Below are positions 11,262-26,800 of a DNA stretch of 64,000 nt, piece by piece. Every line of letters begins with the position of its first letter. Within the stretch, counting starts at the first letter, position 1. The notes beneath the pieces were generated by a model, which was not told the origin of the DNA, searched no databases, and was given only the letters and a program-made list of their open reading frames with translations. The position numbers and the translations under genes were made by a program. This DNA comes from Dolomedes plantarius (lineage: Eukaryota; Arthropoda; Arachnida; Araneae; Dolomedidae): contig OU015490.1 of NCBI GenBank assembly GCA_907164885.2, positions 204,357,661-204,421,660 of the forward strand, read 5' to 3'.

Positions 11262-14200
11262 TTGAAAAATGAATATGCAATGGAGAAATTTAATCCTTGA
11301 GATACTATGCAAAACGCTATCACAAACAGTTACTGTCATAATTATCAGGATTAATTCATGCTTTTTAAAATTTTACATGTTTGTTATCTCATGGGCTTAC
11401 CACTTTGTACAAAATACTGTGGATAACTGGTTAGAAAACACTTCAATGTGATAAAAAAGATTTGGATTTTTTAGTTATTTCCTTTACCAAGTATTCATGT
11501 TCTTTTGATTAAAAAAAGGGGCTTCTACAAGGCAAAATGTTATTATTTACAATGTGGAAAACTACTTTGAAAATTTTCCTTAAGATAAAGGCAACATTGG
11601 AAGTTATACGTTCCTAAATGTACATGTGTATTGTGACTTATGCCCCTGGCCGGAGCATTCCAGACAAGGTCCATGCAAGCTGTGTGCTGAGGGATGCATT
11701 TTTAATGGCACCATGAGGGTTTGGAGTCTGATTTAGCCAGGTGCCACCACAATTTCGAGCATTCCCTTGGGGACTTGTACCTTCTTCCATCCACTGACTT
11801 CATAGAAGGACCAGTCTATGGATTTAATGTACCCATATCTGGCCTAGACATGAAGGTATATAATGGTGGTCGTTGGCATTCGAACTGATCATCCCCCAGT
11901 CTGAGCCCAATATGTACCACTAGGCTATCTTGGGCCCAATCATACATGTAAAATAAGGTTGCTCAGAAAATAAAATTTTAAGATCTTCAATTAATATATT
12001 TTCACACTATTCCTCATCAACTCTTATTCTATATCATTTGAGACTTTTCACCCTATTTTGTATGTTTACCTAGAATAATTAACTATTTACTAGTTTTTCT
12101 TGTGTTAATCAGTCATTCTTTTAAAAAACTTTCTATGTGTATTAATCCCAAATTTATTTCTGCTTAGTATTATAAAGATTTGTTTAGGACTTGTTGATTC
12201 ATAGTGCCCTTCATTAATTATCTGTTGAGCATCATAAATTTCTGTGGCTGTTTCTTTCACTTCTATGAAATATTTTTTGTAGAAATCTTTCAAATTACGA
12301 AAGAGCACTAATAACCAGTAATGTAACCTAAAAATTCCCATTATGAATTTTTTTTGAGAATTTACTTTCTGTTCACTTGCTGTTGGTGAATTATTTAAAA
12401 AATTTAATTAGCTTTCTTTACTGTCCTCTTTAACGCTGATTTATTTGTAATAAATAAATACTGTATTTGCAGTCAACCCATCACAAAAGGCACATTTCAT
12501 CAGTTCGAGATTCCTGTACCTGAAGATGTGCAAGAGTAGTGAGTATATTTAGATTCCTTTATTGTATTTTGTAGAAATGATCGCTTTCTTCAAGGCATAT
12601 CCCTTTGCTAATTTTTTTTAATTAATTATATTGAAAGCAATAAGATTCTTAAATATGTGCAGTTGCATTTGGTCTAGCATTTATATTGTATGATGTCGTC
12701 TCCACTGTATATATTATCGTACTTGTAACTTATTGCCTCCAAAACCAAATGATTCAATAACTCAGCAGATGGACTAAGTAATTCCACTCTTTTCTTGCAT
12801 TAATCAGTGTCTTTATATCTTTTATTTGTCCAAAAAATTGTTAGTGCTATATTTCCTCTGTATATCAGACTTTCATAAAATAAATGTTTTCATTAAAAAA
12901 TGCTAAAATATTTTCTTCCCCTTTTTAAATAAAAAACCTTCCGTACTTTTTATATGTTAAATACAGCATTGCTGCTGTTTAATTTTTTCATTCTTGCATT
13001 AGAATTTGATATATTGATTACAGCACATTATTAGAGGGATTTCTCTCCCCCCCCCCCTTTAACCTGATTCCTTGCTTGTAGAATTAATATCCTGTAACTG
13101 TAAATCATATAAGACTTGTTATATCCTCCCTATAATATAGGGAATAAAAAATTATAAAAAGCCATATATTATATGGATTTTTAAAATTTTGTATTCCATT
13201 TTTTAGAAGCAAATGAGTGTTTTTGCAATTGTAAGCAAAAAAGTAATTTTGAAAGTAGTGTATATTTTTCAAGAACTTCATGTTTTCATAGCATAGTTTG
13301 TTAACAAATTGCTGGAATGGAGAGTGTCTTTCTTTAATTTGGTAGCATTCCAGTAGACTCTTAGCTGTCAGAAGTTATTTTTATTTATTATTTTTTTTTT
13401 TTTTCTGAATTAGAATTTTTCCGCACATGGTTCATTTTCTGGCTTAGTGGTCCGCAGACTTCTACGGGTTGGGAACCACTGTTATATGTATGTACATATC
13501 AGGGATCACAATGTCTTACCAAATTTGTGGGTCCCAAAGACTCTATATATTACCAGTTAGGTGTCCAGGAACTGTTGCTTATTTTTTCCCTTTAAAGAAA
13601 ATTTTAAAATCGGTTTTGAAGCTGACTGTTTTCTCTGATTTATTTAGAATTTCCATCATAATTCAGAAAGTCATGTAAAAACTGGTTTGCTTTTTAGCAT
13701 ATAGTTGTCATTTTATTTTTCAACAGGTGTGAATTGCTTTATTCAGTGATAGCAAGCATTTCATGAGAGAGCTTTAGAGAAATGTTTCAGGGAATTGATA
13801 GTCTTTGAACTTCAGTGGCAATTGCAGATGATTATTTTTGCACTAGCCTCTGTGCGACCAGCATGGTCGCTTTTAGTTTTATATTTTCTTTTGCAAAACA
13901 ACTCAACTGAAAGTGACATATGTAAGGAATGTTACCATTAATTGCCATCACGTTGTTAAGGGGTATTCTCTATACGGATATTTCTAAAACATTGTGATTA
14001 AAAAATGTGAATTTCCATTACTCCATTACTTCAGAACAGAGTTAAAGATAAAATTGAGAAACCCAACACCAATGATTTTATAAATTACATCCCTTTCTGT
14101 ATGTACTATTTTTCAAATTTAAGATATCTACACTTTATCATTATATCAAATAAGAAATTGTTGGGGAAACATTTTTTTCACTTAAAAAATGGAGTAAAAA

Positions 14201-16772
14201 TTCAGCAAGTATTAAAATATAACATGGATTACATCACTCTCTGTATGTACTATTGTTCACAATTCAGATAACAACACTTAAGCATATCAAATAATAAATT
14301 GTCGGGAAAATTTCTTCACTTATAAAATGGAGTAAAAATTCAGCAAGTACTTTAAAAAGTGTAGAAAATAAACTATTACTGGCTCTCGGTTGCTATGCTG
14401 GCAACGATTAAGCCTAACCTCGCGATCATTTATGCTCTCTGTATCACACCTCTCTCTTAATGAATTATTTCTTCGCTTACTTTCTTGAGATTGTTCCCAA
14501 TTTTCACTTGATCGTGCAGCTAGATTTTGAGCATTCCTGATATTAGTGCGTAAATCCATGTTGACACGCGGTTGCAATTTACAGATGGCTGCTAATGTTT
14601 ACATCTAGTAGCTGCAGCTGTTGTCATTCGGAGTATAGAAATATCGTCGATTTTTGTGCCGCATATCTAAGAGATTTTATATATATATATATATATGTTT
14701 GCTGCAGATTATTATTTTTTTGCATTTACAGTACATTATATTTTTATTATTTACATTTACATGGTTGATAGGCCGCAAGGCCTGGGGGACCGGTAGAGAT
14801 ATAGACTTACATTTACAGTACTTTATATTACTTTTCTAAATACTAGTAAGTAACACTACTGCTTACTTCACAAAACATTTCATAGTTTAGCTAAAGAAAA
14901 AATTTTGTGTAAAAAATTCTAAATATGTCTATTAAATAATGAAGTCATACCCTCTTGGAAATGCTTAGGTTAAAAATTATTCTGAGTTATGAGTAAGAAT
15001 GTATTTTGTATATCAATAAAACTTTATTACCAGTAATTTTTTTATTGTTATTTACTCGGAATTACTTAAAGTTTTTATTTTCAAATGCCAGGTTGATGGT
15101 ACTTAAGTCATTAGCCTTCTGGCTTCCCAAATACTTCTGAACAGCAGAATCAAATCTATTGAGTGCAGGGCTCGTGTTAAGGTGGTTGCTGTCCATAGGT
15201 CATCCTAAATCACTAAGAGTACAAGTTGGGGAGTCCCTAAGTCAAATATGAAATGAATGTGCATTGAGGCAGTTATGACTGGTAAGGAGAAAAAATTACA
15301 CAAAATCATCACCATGAGGAAAGCTGATGATAAAAAATCCTGGATCTAGGAGACACTGCCATGCCTTTCCCATTGCTTCTTTTTCTATGGCTAGTTTAAG
15401 ACTTTTTCTAAACTAAAAATTAATAAGGTGCTTAGTGGAATAATAGGGCAGCAGAGCCTTTGAACTTCAAAAAGGTTACCAGGAAGATATAAATTAAAAT
15501 TATAGTTATTTGCCTGTTGTATCTATTTGAATCTGTATAAACTTTCAAAAATACATTAATATTATTCAAATATGTACCTTTTAAAGTTGATATCTTACTA
15601 AAAGTCAAAATTGAAATATTTTCATGCTTTGAAACTTCCATGACACTGTTCCTGTGGGTTTCCTAACTTTCTTAAACCTTTGAATGTTTATTTTATACTA
15701 TTGCTGGCGACAAAAAATTAAAACAATTCATACTAATTATAGGCTTTTTGTTTTGTAAGTGCCTGCCTCATTTGCATATTTCTCAAACTTTTACAAGCAG
15801 TAAAAATGCCCTTTACACACGAGAATATAGCTAAATTTTCTTCTACTTTTTTTGTTATTTAATAAGTAAAATGCTGGAAATGTCCTATTCAGCTTTTTTA
15901 TTTAAGAAGTTTGCTTGCATTGAGATAAAAAGAAAGGCAAAATGCATGTGTTCTAAAGAGTGATTATTTCATTTTTTTTTAAATATATGAAAAGAATTTT
16001 ATTAACAGAAAATAGTAAACCTGCATGCATGCATAACAGCAATTGAGGTTGACTGTTTAATTTGTAGCTTGCGGTTACTTAGGCCTTTGGCGGAATTTCA
16101 TCATTTGCCTAATATTTCAAATTTTGGGAAACATGCAGGATCTTATCAAATCGCTCGAATACTCTTCAATATTGCTCTAATTTTTACTTTTCTATGGTGT
16201 TTGGTATACTATTGCTGTAACCTTAAATGACATAGTTTTTGGATTTATTAATTTTTTAAATGGTAACCAGATAAGTTCTTTATTAAAATATAAAATTTAT
16301 GAATTTTCATTGTTTACTTGAATAATTGATAATTTTGATACATTAGTTAAATGTTTTTGTTTTTTCAGTTCCAAGGTTGAATCTGCACATAAGGAATTCA
16401 AAAAGGCAATTGGTGCTGCTGTATGTAAATACAATACTGAAAAGAAATGCCTTCAGATCATAGTAAGTTACCCTAATTTTGCTTTAGTAATTGTATGATT
16501 GAATAATATTGCATTCAGGAGAAACTGATATTTTGTCATAAAGAAAAATATGTATATATATATATATACAATTTACTAACCCTATTTTTCATTTGTTGTA
16601 AAATTTATGCTTTTAACACTATCTTCATATTTGATCAATTAAAAACTGCCTAAGTGCTTAGGAAAGTTTCACCGAGGAAAAATTAAAAGAGAAAAAAATG
16701 TCACTCAATATGAAGAATTAAAAGAATTTTTTTTATAAAATAAGCATTTTTCCTGCAGATAAAAAAAAAAAA

Positions 16773-16809
<37 letters not shown>

Positions 16810-19420
16810 TGTACTTTATAAAATTTTTTGCTTTTTTCTTTTCAAAATTAATGAAATTTGCATTCTGCAGTTAGATAGTAAAACATCCCCCCCCCTCCTT
16901 TTAATGCAGTATGCACTTGTCTGTAGCTATTAGCCTATACATATGCTGCAAAATTATTTGCTTTCTTCATAGGAGCACCATTAAGGTGAGCCAACATTGT
17001 TCCCTAAGTGGGTGCCCCCACAATTTAGATCAAGCACTCCAAGGGGTAACATATGGGGGGGGGGGGTTACTACCCTTTCTCCCACTCCTTCAAACCGCAT
17101 TTTGGGCTTTCTGGCCTATAGATTTAATTTTCCCATACCTGACATAGACACAAGAATTTTCAGCACTTGGGACTCTGAGTGAGCTCAGTGTTGAAGCCTG
17201 ATGTGTCAACCACTAGGTACTTAAGGCTGTAAAATGTCATACAAAAAGGATATCTGGTTTATCAATTTTTTAACGCAGGATTACGTTCCCCCATAATGGT
17301 TCTTCAGAAAGCAAAATTTCAGATGCTAAAACCGCCTGTCTGTCCTAGTGAGTTATAATTTTAGCAGCGTGCCAAACCCAGTCTATACCGGTTCCTAACC
17401 GGTGGTCCACAAGAGCCTCGGGAATTGTCTGGCACCATATATAGAAAAGTTGCCAAATAAATGGAGATTTTAAAAGCAATGTTCACTGAACTAGATGGGC
17501 TGAATATATCTGTTGACTATCAGGTGTTGAATTAAAATTTCTTAAAAGTTTAACATAATTATTTTATTATTAGAATATTAACGTTAATCCTGTATCCCTT
17601 TTGCCTGATGGATATTCTTAACCCCTGGAAGGCCCTCCCCCCCCCTCAAGTTGGTAGGGGATGATGGTGGTCTGCACATGGTTCAATTTCTGGTTTAGTG
17701 GTCCGCAGATATCTACGGGTTGGGAACCACTGCATTAAACAATTAAACAGAAAAGTACCAAAATGCGTCAAAATTTTGACATAAATATATGAATATATAT
17801 ACATGCATGCATACATATAGATACATATTTACAACACACATACACATATATACAGTGGTACCTCCGAAAAGCGGATAGTCACGGGACAAAAAGTTTTGTC
17901 TGTTATTAGGAGGTGTCCGCTATTGGGGAGGACAACCTTTTTATAAAAAGGTTTTTGCTGTTATGTTTGACATTTGAATGAAAATTGCGGCTGCAATTTT
18001 AATTAAAAAGGATAAATTAATTAGGCAAGAAAAGCTGTATTTCAGTGCTTCCGAATAATCTTTGATTTTGCAGTCTTCCATTGGCGATTCCTCATCATCA
18101 TCCTCAGAAAGGGCCAGTGCTTCAGTGGTGGCCTGATGAATGAAATTGGAAACACTCAGGTTTTTTTCCTCAATGGATAAATCGTCGTCAATCTTGACTT
18201 CCTCTTCAACGCTGATATTTGAATCCAAATTGGCTATTAGATCCACAAGTTCTTTTTTGCTTTTTTCGGTAGCACTGTCAGTTGCCACTTCGCTTGTACT
18301 CAAAACTCCTGTCTTCTTAAAACATTTTTAGAATGCACCCAGGTTCCACCTTTTTAAGGGCTGACGTAGTCCAGGAAATTGCATCCAAAACAGACACCGA
18401 TTTTGCCAATTCTTCGCTTGATTTGCAGGAGATAATCCGTGAAAGCACATGTCTCAGAAGCAGCTTTCTGTATCGTACTTTAAAGCTGAGGATAATTCCC
18501 TGATCAAGTGACTGTAGCATTGAAGTGGTGTTAGGAGTCAAGAAAATTAAATTAACACCTTTTTTAGCTTTAAATCATCAGGATGGGAAGTAGCATTTTC
18601 TATGAACATATTAATTTTTCTCTTTTTAGTTTTTATTTTGTTGTCTAACTCCACCAACTAATCGCTCATTATCTCAGTGGTTATCCACGCTTTTTTATTT
18701 GACTTCCACAAAACATTAAATTTTCGCACATTAATGTTCTTGAAACATCTAGGCTTCTTAGCTTTTCCAATAACAATTGGAGTTTTGGAAGTCTCCCAGC
18801 ATGTTGCAACGCAGCAAAAGAGTGAGCCGCTCTTTTGAAATTTTCCTGCCACTACATTTTTCACCCTTAAAACATAAGGTCTTGTTCGGAAGGACGCGGC
18901 AAAAGAGGCTAGAATCATCGGCATTGAAAATGTCTCTGTCATCATCCTTTGCACAAAGATTTAAGCTTTCCAATCCAATCTGTTACTTCATTTGAATTTA
19001 CGAATTCTTCTTCACCTCAAATCTGCTTAAAAAATATGTTGTGACGTGTCCGAAATTTTTCCATCTATCCATTTGATGCATTAAAAGTTTCTAATTTTGA
19101 AATATTTGCCAAAATAATTGAAAGTTTTTCAAAAATACCTGTCCGCTATTCGGAGTGTCCGCTATTCAGAGGGAATAACATGGATTGTCCTATATAAAAG
19201 GACTGGGACTCGTAAAAATGTCCGTTAATTTGAGGTGTCCGTTAAGGGAGGTTTCACTGTATATATATAAACACATACAAAAGAGGTAAGCAACGATAGG
19301 TAATCCTACATTAATAACATGTGGTAGTTTCGTTAGAAGAGACTACCTGTAAGTTCTTAAGTCTGTTTTTTTCTCAACACTTTTGGAGATATCTGTGGTT
19401 AAGTTTTAAATTATGTGAGA

Positions 19421-19456
<36 letters not shown>

Positions 19457-20830
19457 GATCCTCGCATAACGAGCATACTTCATTCTAGAGTCTTACTCGT
19501 AATGCGAAACAATTTTTCCCATATAAATTAATGTAAAATATGATAATGCGTTCCATGCCAAAAAATACTCAAAATTTTTTATATCTAACGTTTATTATTT
19601 GAAGAAAATTACTTATACATAAATTCTTAAGGAGCAAAATCATCCATATGTAGTTTATTATTTATGAATTTATGACACATATCTAATTTTTTTACTAGAA
19701 AGCTATCTAGCAACATTTTTTCTCGGCACTTCGAAATTTGCTTAAAATGTGTCACTGCATTGTCATTCAATAATTTTTTAACGCGCATAGCCACCGTCTT
19801 ATCAGGGTGATGCTTTGTAACTTATGATGCAACAGTTTCCCCATGCTTTCATCATTTCTTTTATTGTGCCAGAAGATTGTTTCTTTGCTGTTTCTTCGTC
19901 CTTCTCCACTGACAAACTCTCCTCTACAAAGAAACTGCAATTCTATTAGCTGTTCGGTGGTCAGCTCTTGGTTGTGCTTTTCCATAGGCTCCTTAATATC
20001 ATTGTTATCCTCCAATCCCATGATATTTGCTTCTTGAACCATCCATGACTATCCTGAAATACTTATTTTTCGGCTGTTGATGATCTTGGTGACGTGAAGA
20101 GGGGACTTCTTTTCACGTCACTCGTTACCCGTCACTCATACCTGCTTAACAGTTTTAACATTTCAAATACAGGGAGGGTGCAAGAAAAAGTTTTCTTTGG
20201 TAGTTTGACATAATGAAGTTTTCAGGAGGGTATTTATACGTCTTTAAATACTAATAGTCTCGGACGAAGATTCACCTTCTAGCTTACGTTTCACGGTTTG
20301 ATAATGTGCTGAATCTACTAATGTCACATTTGCCTAAGTGATAGTGGACACTTCGCCGAAGATTTATGTGTTTCAGGGTCCAGGAAGCTGCAACCAGGAT
20401 GTGGGAAAATAAAGAGTCCGTACTTTTGTTAGTCAGTGGAGAAAAGTGAAATCAGACCCTGACGGGTAAAGATGCCCCCGGGTCCAAGCTAATAGGACAG
20501 TGTTGTGCTAAAGTGTTTAAGGGGAAACTATTATGTTATGTCTAACAAAAAAAGGGATGAATTTTGCGACTATAGTCCATCCCATCTTATCAATCTTTCT
20601 TTAAAAAAAAAAGAAGAAGAAAGAACTCTGTGCCTTTTGAGGGTTTAAGTGGCTTTTTTTGAAAAATGAAAGGAAAGCGAAGAGTGTAAACTGATTCTTA
20701 AAACCGGTGGATTGATTCTTTAAAGCGAAAATTTTAACATGGAAATAATACATTTGTTTTTGTTTTCGTGATATTGATTCTTATAAACGGTTGATTCTTA
20801 TATCCACTGATCACTATAAGCGGTGATTAC

Positions 20831-20879
<49 letters not shown>

Positions 20880-23800
20880 AAATACATTAAACTTACTTAA
20901 AACAAATTTTTATTTTCCCACTTTATTAATTACATTAAAATTGGTGCTCTCTGTAAAACACCATAGAAGGAAAATCTTAAATTTCAAATGATATTTTTAT
21001 GTCCAGTTAACATTATTCTAAAGAAATACAATAGAATGAGTTTAAAATTGTAAAACAATTACTCTCTAATACACAGTGTCTTAAATACAAACACATCTGA
21101 TCATTTTGAAGTTAACATGCTCTATTTATAGAGTAGTACACTTAGTATAGCTTTTTGTTATTGAGACTATTTGTGCTTACGTTTCAACAATTAAATTAGT
21201 AGTATATAAAAGATTAATAATTAAAGGTTTGCTTTTAATGCTATGGAACAAGTGAATTCTCTGGGACTCTTAAAAAGTTTTTTTACTATTAATATCATGA
21301 AATGAAAGTTTTAACTGTGAATATTATTTTCTCTCCCTTTAACTTTTAACTGTCGTGCCCGAGATAGTCTCGGGGTAGATTTTTTCCTTACATCTTTTTG
21401 TCAAAACCAAATCTATCTTCGGACAGGTTGATTTGGGCTCTATTTAATAGATGGCAGCATTAGTATTCTATACCATATCTCGGGAGGTGAATTTTTGCAT
21501 TATTCAGTAGATGGCAGTTTATGTATGTTATTTTCTACTAAACATTTGATTTTTGCAATAGAAAAAAATTGACATTTTCTGTACCAAAAATCTTCAAAAT
21601 AACTTGACATTTAAAAGGTTAAAAGTAGGTAGAACATTTAAACTAAATTTTTTTTGCTTCTAAAAGTTTGATAGCTCAATTTATTTTCTGATTTTTTTAA
21701 TATAATATTTATGGATGAAAATTCTTTAGACTGTAAAAATGATTCAGATACATTAATTACATTTCTATAATTTTGATTAAATTTTTTTATATATATAAAT
21801 GTATACATATTTTGTGATACTCTGATTTAATTTCTAAACTGAAAGTAATTACTATAGGCAGATATTAAATTATTTGTTTTTGTAAAAAATTAAAGCTTTC
21901 ATTCCATATTTAAGTGTGTTTTTTCTTTTATACATAGAATAATAAAGTACCAGTTTTGTAAGATGTATTGCATATTTTTTCTGTTTGAATTAGATATATT
22001 TAAATTTCTATGTTTGGATAAATTGTTTCAATTTTTTAAGCATGATAATTTAAAATTGTTTTCTGTTTGCTAGTCAAACAGTTCAATAAATTTAAACCGT
22101 TAATTTACATTGTTGCTGAGTATATTTTAGTTTTTTTCTTCCCAGGGCAGGCATGATGGGTTGAAGAAAAGGGCGTGCATGCTAAGTGACATGCATTTCC
22201 GAAACCTTCGTCAGAAAGTTCTTTTATTGAATAGAACTGAAGAAGCAGCTCGCCAACTAGAGGTTTTTGCTTAATAAATTAGTTAATATTTTCATGTGTG
22301 ATTAATGATGTATGCAATCATATACTCGTATAATTCCATACTTGAGTAATTTTCCTGGATGTCGATGTACTTATAATGTAGTAATTTTATAGTCTTGGGA
22401 TTTCTAAGCCTGTGGGCAAAAATTTACCAAATTTTCAGATTTACTATTAATTTTTCAATGAAATGTTTTCAGAAAACCGAGCAAAGAGAAAAAAAAAAGA
22501 GCAAATTATACCTTAAGCAGTATAAAAAAAAATTTAAATTTTTGTTTGATTTTTTAATAAATTGAAAAAGCTAGATATTAGTTATAGGTAGGGGTACGTA
22601 AATTTTGCATAAAAAATACTGAAATTTCACCAAAAAAATCACAATATATAAAATTTTGGATTTATTCGCATATATATAATTCAAAAGTTTTGCATTTGTT
22701 AAAAAAAATCACAATTTTACTTGGTTAGGTAAGTATCAAAATTCTTAGTTAAAAGCTAACATTGTAGTAGTCTCCACATTTTCTTCTTTAAGTCTTTGGC
22801 AATAAGTAATAAGCGAATTTCAAGAGTATGATCTCTCAGTTAAAGACCGTGGATCGTCTTAGATAAGAAATTCTGTTAAATTATCACTATTATTACCAGA
22901 TTTCACCTAAATAGCTGTTTATCACCGAATTTTCGCCGAAAAGTAGTAAAAAATATGATTTTCACATTTATTCGCTCATACTGGCAAATTTTGCATTTAT
23001 TCACATCTATTTCGTAAATGCAAAAGTTACATATCCCTAGTTTGATGTCATAGTTCTTTCGCTCTGGGTAGTGTTGGGCCATTTGTGACATCAATATCCT
23101 GCTTTCTGTTTCATACATTTTTGCTGCATTGTTTAAAGGTAAGGATAAAAAGGTAATATTAGAAAATTGCCTTTCATTTATTTTAACAATTACTTTATTT
23201 TAGATGTTAAAGGATATCATGTTGTGCCAGCATTCCTTTGGCTAAGAAGTTATTGAAATTGAATTGTTATATAACTGACATGATTCAATTAAACAATATG
23301 TTCATGTCTGATGAAATTGAATCAAAATTTAGGACTTTTGCTGATAAGCTTTTACCAATACTTTCCAAACTATGAGAAAAATGCCATCTAGGCTGATATA
23401 ATTTTACTCATAGCTTGGAAGGATGAAAAAGTAATAATGGTGTTAATGTACATGGAATAATTCAGTAATACAGTCCATTAGTAGAAATAATGGGGTGATG
23501 TAAGACTGATGAAATACCTCAACCAGTGGTGGTTACTTCTAATAAATACTTAAGTAAAGTTGATTAGGTGATCTCATGTGCTACCATTTATTCTTTTATA
23601 CATAAATTTCAAAAATGGTGGAGGATAAACATTTTTTTTATAGATATGACATTAGTGGTCTCATAAATTTTAGATTAAGAAGCCAAACTAAACCACCCTG
23701 TGCTATCTAAAATGTATTCAAAAATTAGTTTACACATGTTATTTCTGAGTAATATCCCTGAAAGCAGTTCATTCCCCTTATCAAACTTCTTTGACGTTGA

Positions 23801-26800
23801 TGAAAGTTTGAAAGGTTTATTATACACCATTGTAAACTAGAAGATGAAAAATTAGAAGGCTAGTCTACTCAAATTGTTGTAAGTATATATATATATATAT
23901 AAATCCCATCTTGCATAAGTTTGTCTTCTTGGTGAAGGGATAAATTTTGCTTTTAAAAGAGGAAGATATTTAGTGATGTAAACATCCTTTTAATATTTCT
24001 AAATTAGTGATTGTAAATTTGAAATAGATTAAGTGCCATTATATAATAGACATTAATAGTATTCTGTCAAAATTCCAGATTAATTTTTTTTTAATTATTA
24101 TTATAGCTTTATCTAATTCAGGATTAAAAACAAACATTACTGATGGATATTTTCTTATATAGATTCAGAATATAATACCTTTATTCATAATTAAAAGAAT
24201 GTAATTTTAGTGTAAACGAGGACACTTGATCATGATGATTGAAGAGGTTACCTTACAAATGTACATTTTAAGTGTAGATGACATATTTAAATATAAGAGT
24301 TACAGTGACTACTTTGGCCATTTGGGAAGTAGAATTTATTGAATCTAAATAAGAAAGGGCACTGAATTAGGCCTACAAACTATTTTTCTATTTGGTTATC
24401 TTTGTTTTGTTTAATGGTCCTGAGTCTTTTCATGTATCCCTAAAAAAAATTCTTTGGGGGAAAGTATCTAATCTGTGAGATTGCTCTTTTTGTCCTTACA
24501 TTATGCAAAATCTTCAAGTAGTTTCTCTAAGTTATTGAACCCTCCAGTCTTATTTTTTGTGTGAAATGAGCAGAATTTATATCCTTATAGGTTTATCATA
24601 AGGAGACTTTTAATGGAATTAAAAAAATCAAACTAAGTTGCGAAAAAGGAAATATATTTATTTAACGAGAGTCACACTGAAATTTTTGAGTTATGGCTAA
24701 ATGGTACAAGTTAAACTTACTAACTGTTAGGAGAGTTCAAAGAAGTTCCCTCCAAGATTAATGCACTTTCGTAGATCTTTCCAAGTGTTAAATGCCTCAA
24801 GCCATCAATTTCTTGGAATATATGAAAAATGTTTTTTATACCATCATCGATATCATCTCCTTAATGAAAATGACACCTACATATTTTTTTTAGATTAAAA
24901 AATAGCCAAAGTTTACATAGCAAGATCAGGAAAATAGGGTTGATGTTGTATCACTTTGAATTTTTTTTGTTAAAAAATTTCAACTGTAATCCTTTCTGTA
25001 TGAGAAGATGCATTGTCATGCTGATGCATGAGTCCCCTAACATTCACCTCTTGAAGAATTTCTGGAAGACACTTAGTGGTATACCAGTTAGTTGTAACTG
25101 TCTTGTGTGCTTCTAGCTTTAGGGCTTTGACCAGCCCTGTACTTCTGAAAAACATGGCATACATTACTTTTTTCATTGCTCGTTGTCTTTTCACCATTGT
25201 TGGTTTGGGGTTATTTTTAAAAACACATACTTTACTTTCTTGACGTGTTGGAATGCCAAGAAAGGTATGATCGTCTCATCACCATTATGATTTTAGAAAT
25301 AATGTGGTGTCCACCATCATTAAATAATTTTAGGTTTTTTTTTTACTGATTCTGACTCTGATTTTCAGTATTCTGTTAAAATTATGGGGGACCCAACGGC
25401 AAACTAATTTTTTTCATATGAGTTCTTCATGAATAATTTTATGTATAGTTGCGGATCCAATGTTAAGTTCCTTCTGTATCATTTGGTAGGCACAGTTGAT
25501 TATTAGCGATTAACATTTTTGTATGGCCGGCACATTTTCTAGGACTATAGCTGACAAAGGTTTTCCTGTGTGTTCTACGTCCAAGAGTGAATTTGTACCT
25601 CTTCTAAATTCTGTAAACCATCTGCCTACAGTGGTACGAGATGGAGCTTCATTTCCGTATGCTAATTGTAGATGTTGAAGGCATTCTTCTTTAATAACGT
25701 CACTTTAAAATCATAGCTCGATAATGCTATCGCATCAACTCCATTTTTTCTTCTTTTCAAAATTTATTCTACAATCATCTGATTGCAATTGTTGCCACAA
25801 GTATTGTTTGCGGACATAAGAGTTTAAGTTTAAATATCCAACTAATAATTTTCATTTTGGCACATATCATGTGCCCTGTCTAAAAATATGTGTTACCCTC
25901 ATATTAACATATAACTTGTGGGAAACATTAATAGAATATAAAACATTTCATATAAGCAATATTATTTAGAATGATACACATTTCTTTGAAGCAATATTTC
26001 CAAGCATCATAGTTGGGAAAATAGCATCTCCCTATATTCAAATTTGTAGTAAAATTTATCCAATCTAAAAATGTTTACTGTCGTTCAGATGCTTAGAAAA
26101 TTCAGTGCAACATAATATACTTGGCCTGCCAAATTTAGCAGAATAAGTAGAACCTGAATTTGGTGTTTTCCATAGCTTGAGGGTTTAGCAATAATGTTTT
26201 AATTTTTGTTTGTCTCAAAAATTTGTCTCGAGATTTTGTTGCCTATATAAAAAAAAATTTGTCCATATGTAATTTTAAATTTAGTCTTATGGAAGTTTTA
26301 ATGGGTCATTACTTTCATGTGTAAAGAAGAGTGTGTACTTAAAATATTATGTCTCCATACATATTAAAGAGTGTGCTTACATTATCATTTGTCTCCCTAA
26401 GTATTAATTTTTTAAAAAAATCTCGAAATTTTAATTGAGAAATGAACTGGGAATGTTTTGATTGCTTATATGATATGAACAAAAACATTCTCAGCACATT
26501 GGCTGATTTCAAATGCATTATTACCAGAAATTACTATTTTTAAAAGTAGTTGAAAATCTGAATATATTTTGTCTGTTTTGCTTTGCTGATACAATTAATA
26601 TTTTAATATTTCACATTTGCATTTAATTTAATCAAATTGCTGATCTAAAACATTCCTGGTTTTTTAAATATAGGCAACATAAAGTATACCTAGCACCATT
26701 GAAAGAAAAGTTTCTAATTGTGTTTTTGGTGTAGTTATAATGTGTGTTCAAATATTTCCATCTTAAATTTTTATTTTTTCATAAATGAAATGATTGATTC

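Larger units (their letters stand above)
12539..16368 (+). other. Fmr1 intron 5
   Basis: 3830 bp, GT..AG. Contains the end of an hAT element at 13385-13481 and a dispersed repeat at 13853-14695. A stretch at 15080-15400 has higher complexity and GC but no recognisable coding or RNA structure. The remainder is AT-rich. Confidence 0.75.
16463..22145 (+). other. Fmr1 intron 6, dense in DNA-transposon remains
   Basis: 5683 bp, GT..AG. Holds poly-A tracts (16760-16806), a SINE, an hAT element, a Tigger element with both ends, further Tigger/pogo debris, and a TTAA-flanked element. These are listed individually. Long (TA)n tracts separate several of them. Confidence 0.8.
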
